Of a DNA stretch of 51,775 nt, positions 48,186-51,775 are shown in pieces; the stretch's first letter is position 1; every line of letters begins with the position of its first letter. The notes under the pieces are model-generated. The model had not been told where the DNA came from and ran no database searches. It saw only the letters and a list, made by a program, of their open reading frames with translations. Source of the DNA: Massilia cavernae (GTDB lineage: Bacteria; Pseudomonadota; Gammaproteobacteria; Burkholderiales; Burkholderiaceae_D); assembly GCF_003590855.1 (NCBI RefSeq), contig NZ_QYUP01000043.1, positions 1 to 51,775 of the forward strand. Reading direction: 5' to 3'. Both the position numbers and the translations under genes were made by a program.

Positions 48186-48269
48186 GCCGCGGCTTGCTGG
48201 CAAGGAGTGCGCCGTCGGCGCGCTTCGCTAATCGGCAAATACTTGCGCTCGTCCAGACCGGTGAAGCGT

Positions 48270-48365
48270 GGAAGTATTCGATATGCGGGACGCAACTGCC
48301 ACCAGAGTGGCAGCAGCTTCGCGTTGGGAATAGAATGATCGTGCCCTCTTCCGCGGGAATCAGCA
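48270..48365 (+). promoter_or_regulatory. upstream control block of patatin gene 2
   Basis: The counterpart of 44050-44144. It holds TGCCACCAGAGTGGCA (48297-48312), TGGCAGCAGCTTCGC (48308-48322) and TAGAAT (48331-48336) at identical spacing. The match ends just upstream, where the isochorismatase remnant lies, so the duplicated unit includes the promoter but little more. Confidence 0.5.
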
Positions 48366-50828
48366 ATGAAACAGAAAGAATTACGGTTGGCAATCGTATT
48401 CTTCGGCGGCGTTTCGCTGGCCGTCTATCAGCATGGTATTAACCGCGAAATCCTGAACTTGGTGCGTGCCTCGAAACTGTATCACCGGGACGACCGCGAA
48501 ACCGACAGCACGCTGTTGTCACTGCACGCTCACTATCCCGACGAACCGGAACAGTCGACGGGAGACATTTATTACCGCTTCCTGGAGGCGGTTGGCCAGC
48601 AACTCGACTTGCGGGTGCTCGTCGACGTCGTTTCCGGCGCCTCGGCGGGCGCCATGAATGGCGTCGCGCTCAGCCGGGCTCTTGCGCACGATCTCAGCCT
48701 GGCGCCCTTGACCGACATGTGGCTGGCCGAGGCGGACATCGCCGAACTGCTGGATCCCGAAGCCAGGGCCAAGCGCTGGAGCAAGTGGATGTTCTGGCCG
48801 CTCGTCGGCCCCCTGCTTTCGCGGCTTAAGCGCGAAGGCCTCATCATTGGCCAGGTCAACGCCGAAATGCGGGAACGGGCGTCGTTGTTCCTCCGCTCGC
48901 GCTGGTTCAAGCCCCCGCTCGACGGCCGCCGGCTCGCCGCTTTGATCCTCGACGGCCTCACCGTCATGGAACGGCCAGTCGCTGGGGGCGATTCCCTGCT
49001 GCCGCCCGGCACGCAGCTCGACCTGCTGGTCACCGTGACCGATTTCCGCGGCCTGGACCGTTCGATCTTCATACACGATCCACCGATAGTGACCGAGCGC
49101 GAGCACCGGCGCCCGCTCCACTTCCAGCTCAACCGAGACAAAGGCGGACACCTGCGCAGCGACTTCGATCTCGACAGCGTGCCGTCGCTCGCATTCGCTG
49201 CAAGGGCATCCGCCTCCTATCCCGGGGCGTTCCCCCCGGCGCAGATCCGTGAAATGGACGACCTGCTGGCAACGCGCCACCGGCCGTGGCCGGCGCGCGC
49301 ACGCTTCATTAAACACAATTTCGGCGGCTACAGCGCCCAGCGCAAGGATCCCGAGGATGCCGTGCTGGTCGACGGCAGCATCCTCGACAACAAGCCGATC
49401 ATGGCCACGCTCGAAGCAATCCGGGCGCAGAGCGCATTCCGCGAAGTCGACCGCCGCCTGATCTTCATCGACCCGCACTCCCAGCTCGACAAGCCGGCCC
49501 CGGGCACGGGGGTGCCAGGATTCTTCGCGACCCTGCGCGGGGCGCTGTCCGACCTGCCCCGCACCGATCCGACCTACAAGGAGCTGGCGGACGTCGGCCG
49601 CTACAACAAGCAGGTGCGGCGGCTGAAGCAAGCCATTTTTTACGCCCGGCCGCAAGTGGAGAAATTGATCGACCAGGACACTGAAGGAAAGTTCAGGGGC
49701 AAGTTCACCATCCACGATTTGCGGCACTGGCGTCTGCATTCGGCAAACGCCTTGACGGCCACACCGATTGTTTTCGATTCCTACATGCGTACGATGGTGC
49801 TGGAGGCGCTGGATTTCGTGGTCGAACTGATCGTCGGTGCATGCGGTTTTCCAAGGGAATCGGCCGCCACGCACCATCTGCAGGAAGCGGTGGAACTGTG
49901 GGCGGCAAAGCACGAGATCCTGCTTGCCGACTCCTACTGGAACCGGCCGGCGAAAGATGTCAATGAAAACGTCGATTTGCCCGCGTTTGCGCAACTGGTA
50001 ATCAACTTCGGCGTCGTCTACAAGAAGCGCCGTTTGAATTTCGTGCTGCACGAGATCAACGACCTGTACGGCAGCGCCGGGTCGCCGGCGTCGTGCGTGA
50101 CGGCAGATGATGATCTCGACCTCATCAACATTCAAATCCACAAACTCATCGATGCGATGTCGATGTACGACAACACCGATTTCCTCAGCGAGCAGGCGGT
50201 TGCCATGTGCCGCAAGCTGTTCATGCCCATCACCGCGGGACCGACGGTCGATATCGAGCAATTCGTCGCCGGCCAGGATGCGGACCTGACCGGGCTGGTG
50301 CGGCGTTTGGGCATCGAATGCGACCTGGCCGCCAAGAACGACGCTGCCGATGGACTCTTGTCGTCCCCGCTGTTGCAAAGTCTCGAACCGCACTGCCGCG
50401 CGGCGATCCTCACCGGCTATCTCGGCTACTTTTACTGGGACGTGCTCCTGCACCCTGTCGTCAGCGCGCTGGCGCTGGAAGCCGGACCGATCGAAGAAAT
50501 CCTGGTTGACCGGATCAGCCCCGACGACGCGCTCAGCCTCGCCCCTCCTGGCAACACGCGCGTCCTGCTGGGCGGGACCTTTGCCGGTTTCGGCGGTTTC
50601 CTCAATCGCGCGACGCGGGAAAACGACTACCTGTGGGGGCGCTTGCATGCGGTTGACAGGCTATTCGATATCCTGGCCAGTACCTTGCCGGTAGCAATCC
50701 GCGTCAAAATCGACTTCCAGGCCTTGAAGAAGGAGGGATTCGAACGCGTGATCGAGGAGGAAGCGAAGCGGCTTAAGCTCATTCCGGATCTGGTGTCGCA
50801 AATCCGCGCTTCCATTGCCGCGCTGTGA
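48366..50828 (+). CDS. large patatin-like phospholipase family protein, copy 2
   Basis: An 820-residue protein very similar to copy 1. It keeps FFGGVSLAVYQHG, the nucleophile motif GASAG (Ser93) and VDGSILDN with the catalytic Asp. Differences cluster: residues 193-210, a stretch after about 430, and a two-residue insertion (WNRPAKDVNENVD against RVAEDANENVD). Both copies keep all motifs, so both are probably active. The start ATGAAACAGAAAGAATTACG is identical in the two. The unidentified small genes that follow start about 190 bases later. Confidence 0.9.
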   Translation: MKQKELRLAIVFFGGVSLAVYQHGINREILNLVRASKLYHRDDRETDSTLLSLHAHYPDEPEQSTGDIYYRFLEAVGQQLDLRVLVDVVSGASAGAMNGVALSRALAHDLSLAPLTDMWLAEADIAELLDPEARAKRWSKWMFWPLVGPLLSRLKREGLIIGQVNAEMRERASLFLRSRWFKPPLDGRRLAALILDGLTVMERPVAGGDSLLPPGTQLDLLVTVTDFRGLDRSIFIHDPPIVTEREHRRPLHFQLNRDKGGHLRSDFDLDSVPSLAFAARASASYPGAFPPAQIREMDDLLATRHRPWPARARFIKHNFGGYSAQRKDPEDAVLVDGSILDNKPIMATLEAIRAQSAFREVDRRLIFIDPHSQLDKPAPGTGVPGFFATLRGALSDLPRTDPTYKELADVGRYNKQVRRLKQAIFYARPQVEKLIDQDTEGKFRGKFTIHDLRHWRLHSANALTATPIVFDSYMRTMVLEALDFVVELIVGACGFPRESAATHHLQEAVELWAAKHEILLADSYWNRPAKDVNENVDLPAFAQLVINFGVVYKKRRLNFVLHEINDLYGSAGSPASCVTADDDLDLINIQIHKLIDAMSMYDNTDFLSEQAVAMCRKLFMPITAGPTVDIEQFVAGQDADLTGLVRRLGIECDLAAKNDAADGLLSSPLLQSLEPHCRAAILTGYLGYFYWDVLLHPVVSALALEAGPIEEILVDRISPDDALSLAPPGNTRVLLGGTFAGFGGFLNRATRENDYLWGRLHAVDRLFDILASTLPVAIRVKIDFQALKKEGFERVIEEEAKRLKLIPDLVSQIRASIAAL

Positions 50829-51017
50829 ATCCCCGAGCGGGAGGTAAGGATTTTTGTGTGCGGGGCTTGGTTTCCGATCCCGTCACCCAAAGTACGGATC
50901 AGCAACCAACCAGTCGTTTCGACGACGTGTCCGAAAATCTGAAACGGCGGCAGCGCAACGCAGCTTATGAAATGTTTGGACAAGGTGCCGGTAAGCGCGA
51001 AAATTGATCGGAAAATT

Positions 51018-51344
51018 ATGAGCATTGATCTGGATGGTTTGGTACGCCTAGCACTCGCCAAGGTTGCAGTGCGAATTGAGAAAACGGTCGGCCCGTTGAA
51101 TTCCAACACTGCGCAAGAACACGAACGGCGAGTTGCGGAGCTTGAAGTTGAGGCCGTCCTGGCGAAACTTTCGCTACAAGAGCACTGCGAGCATGATTTT
51201 CCAGGGCTGGGTTTACACTCGAACATGCTCACGTTTTGCCGGAAGTGCGGAGCGGAAGTCGCCGGCGGAAGGATTGAGGACCTTCGGCCCATTTCGTCGG
51301 AAGAACTCGACAAAATTATGCGATTGAGTGATGTCGATAATTGA
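51018..51344 (+). CDS. hypothetical protein with a CxH/CxxC zinc-ribbon-like motif
   Basis: A 108-residue protein that I do not recognise. The N-terminal half is helical and charged (VRLALAKVAVRIEKTVG, AQEHERRVAELEVEAVLAKL). Then come Cys57-x-His59 and Cys74-x-x-Cys77 in CEHDFPGLGLHSNMLTFCRK, a plausible zinc site. The ATG at 51018 has only a weak GGAAA before it; an upstream in-frame ATG at 50967 is possible. Sequence here looks less GC-rich than the rest, which suggests acquired DNA. It may form an operon with the next two genes. Confidence 0.6.
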   Translation: MSIDLDGLVRLALAKVAVRIEKTVGPLNSNTAQEHERRVAELEVEAVLAKLSLQEHCEHDFPGLGLHSNMLTFCRKCGAEVAGGRIEDLRPISSEELDKIMRLSDVDN

Positions 51345-51361
51345 GCAGAGAAAGCCATACG

Positions 51362-51628
51362 ATGAATGAGGCACTGAAACACTCGAATGCCTGCAGAGAA
51401 TTGCTGGATGACGAACGTCTTGCTGACGCAATCGCGTACTGTTCGGCCCAAAGGGTCGAACCGCCGCAGTGCTCACTGACGGCCGACTCTGTGAATGCTG
51501 ACCGATTGCGAAACCTGGCAAAGAACATGCTTTCGGATTACGGCTGGTGGTTGAAGAGGCTGAAAATCCGCGCAGCACGCGAAGCCGAAACGGTCCGCAT
51601 TCGGCAAGGTTTGTCGTCGCTAAAATAA
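51362..51628 (+). CDS. hypothetical protein
   Basis: An 88-residue, mostly helical protein with no recognised family. Features include LDDERLADAIAYCSAQRVEP and a basic C-terminal part (DYGWWLKRLKIRAAREAETV). Seventeen bases separate it from the gene before. The ribosome binding site is weak. Like its neighbours it looks lower in GC than the window average. Small, closely spaced genes of this kind occur in phage-derived or genomic-island segments, but no phage hallmark is visible. Confidence 0.5.
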   Translation: MNEALKHSNACRELLDDERLADAIAYCSAQRVEPPQCSLTADSVNADRLRNLAKNMLSDYGWWLKRLKIRAAREAETVRIRQGLSSLK

Positions 51629-51641
51629 TAAGGAAAATATC

Positions 51642-51775
51642 GTGGCGACAACCATCTATCGATGGGAGAACGGAAACACCGAAGAATGGATATATGTCGA
51701 TGATGACGGTTCGGTTGTTCACCGATTTGAAAATGCCGGATGGGTAATGGCCCGCAAAGGGATTAACCTGCGCGA
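51642..51775 (+). CDS. hypothetical protein, 5' part
   Basis: A frame starting with GTG after AAGGAAA, open to the window edge (44 codons): ATTIYRWENGNTEEWIYVDD, DGSVVHRFENAGWVMARKGI. It is rich in Trp and acidic residues. Not recognised. It is 13 bases from the previous gene and continues the small-gene run. Confidence 0.5.
   Translation, partial: MATTIYRWENGNTEEWIYVDDDGSVVHRFENAGWVMARKGINLR

Noticed and set aside
48519..50648. 709-codon minus-strand frame opposite patatin copy 2, and similar frames opposite copy 1
   Set aside because: Codon-bias shadow; the plus strand has all patatin motifs.
50825..51007. 60-codon frame just after patatin copy 2
   Set aside because: It starts inside the patatin stop region, lacks a ribosome binding site and has no recognisable content.
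1..51775. tRNA, rRNA, CRISPR arrays, complete insertion sequences
   Set aside because: I saw no cloverleaf-like gene, no ribosomal RNA sequence, no regularly spaced repeats and no intact transposase or integrase gene in the window.

Overview
The window looks like chromosomal DNA of a high-GC betaproteobacterium, most likely an Oxalobacteraceae of the Massilia/Telluria/Duganella type. The reasons are the base composition, the Bug-type (TctC) receptors, the many LysR regulators, the c-di-GMP proteins with several sensor domains, and palindromes built on GGGGTCTGACCCC. The lineage is inferred from gene content, not from a marker gene.

Layout. (1) 1-7813, minus strand: an operon-like run with decayed cheW and cheB remnants, two large REC/PAS/GGDEF/EAL proteins joined by a GTGA overlap, and the first codons of another gene. 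(2) 7814-10525: a long 5' region with two leucine-rich leader peptides and alternative RNA pairings, then leuA and a terminator. (3) 10527-15254: a branched-chain amino acid binding protein, a MarR regulator, a DUF455 protein, a lipid kinase and a JmjC-like cupin. (4) 15550-19727: a tripartite tricarboxylate transporter, tctC-tctB-tctA-tctC, with GGGGACAGACC-type palindromes inside and after it. (5) 19824-25710: a CMD-paoA-paoB-paoC-cupin operon (aldehyde oxidase type) whose paoC is shattered by frameshifts, with a divergent LysR gene. (6) ilvD at 25750-27612. (7) 27757-38232: aromatic catabolism. A LysR gene and hmgA-fahA (homogentisate route) are followed by broken maiA and FAA-hydrolase genes, then by DUF2783, an FAD monooxygenase, an MBL hydrolase, a LysR gene and an MFS importer. 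(8) 38422-39469: three adjoining gene ends, ftsI, TRIC/UPF0126 and argP. (9) 39496-43873: a glutaryl-CoA dehydrogenase and CoA-transferase module with two LysR genes. (10) 44145-50828: two very similar large patatin-like proteins in direct orientation, each with the same upstream block. A diguanylate cyclase and an isochorismatase-family remnant lie between them. (11) 51018 to the end: small unrecognised genes.

Branched-chain amino acid synthesis (leuA, ilvD) and uptake are both present. Most other genes import or break down carboxylates, aldehydes and aromatic or dicarboxylic acids under LysR control. The most interesting signals are the tandem leucine leader peptides before leuA and the duplicated patatin unit. 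A recurring oddity is short, indel-dense patches that break otherwise clean genes at about 7100-7540, 21175-21720, 31790-32560, 38720-39240 and 47940-48190. They are either real decay or local sequence error, and the sequence alone cannot separate the two.
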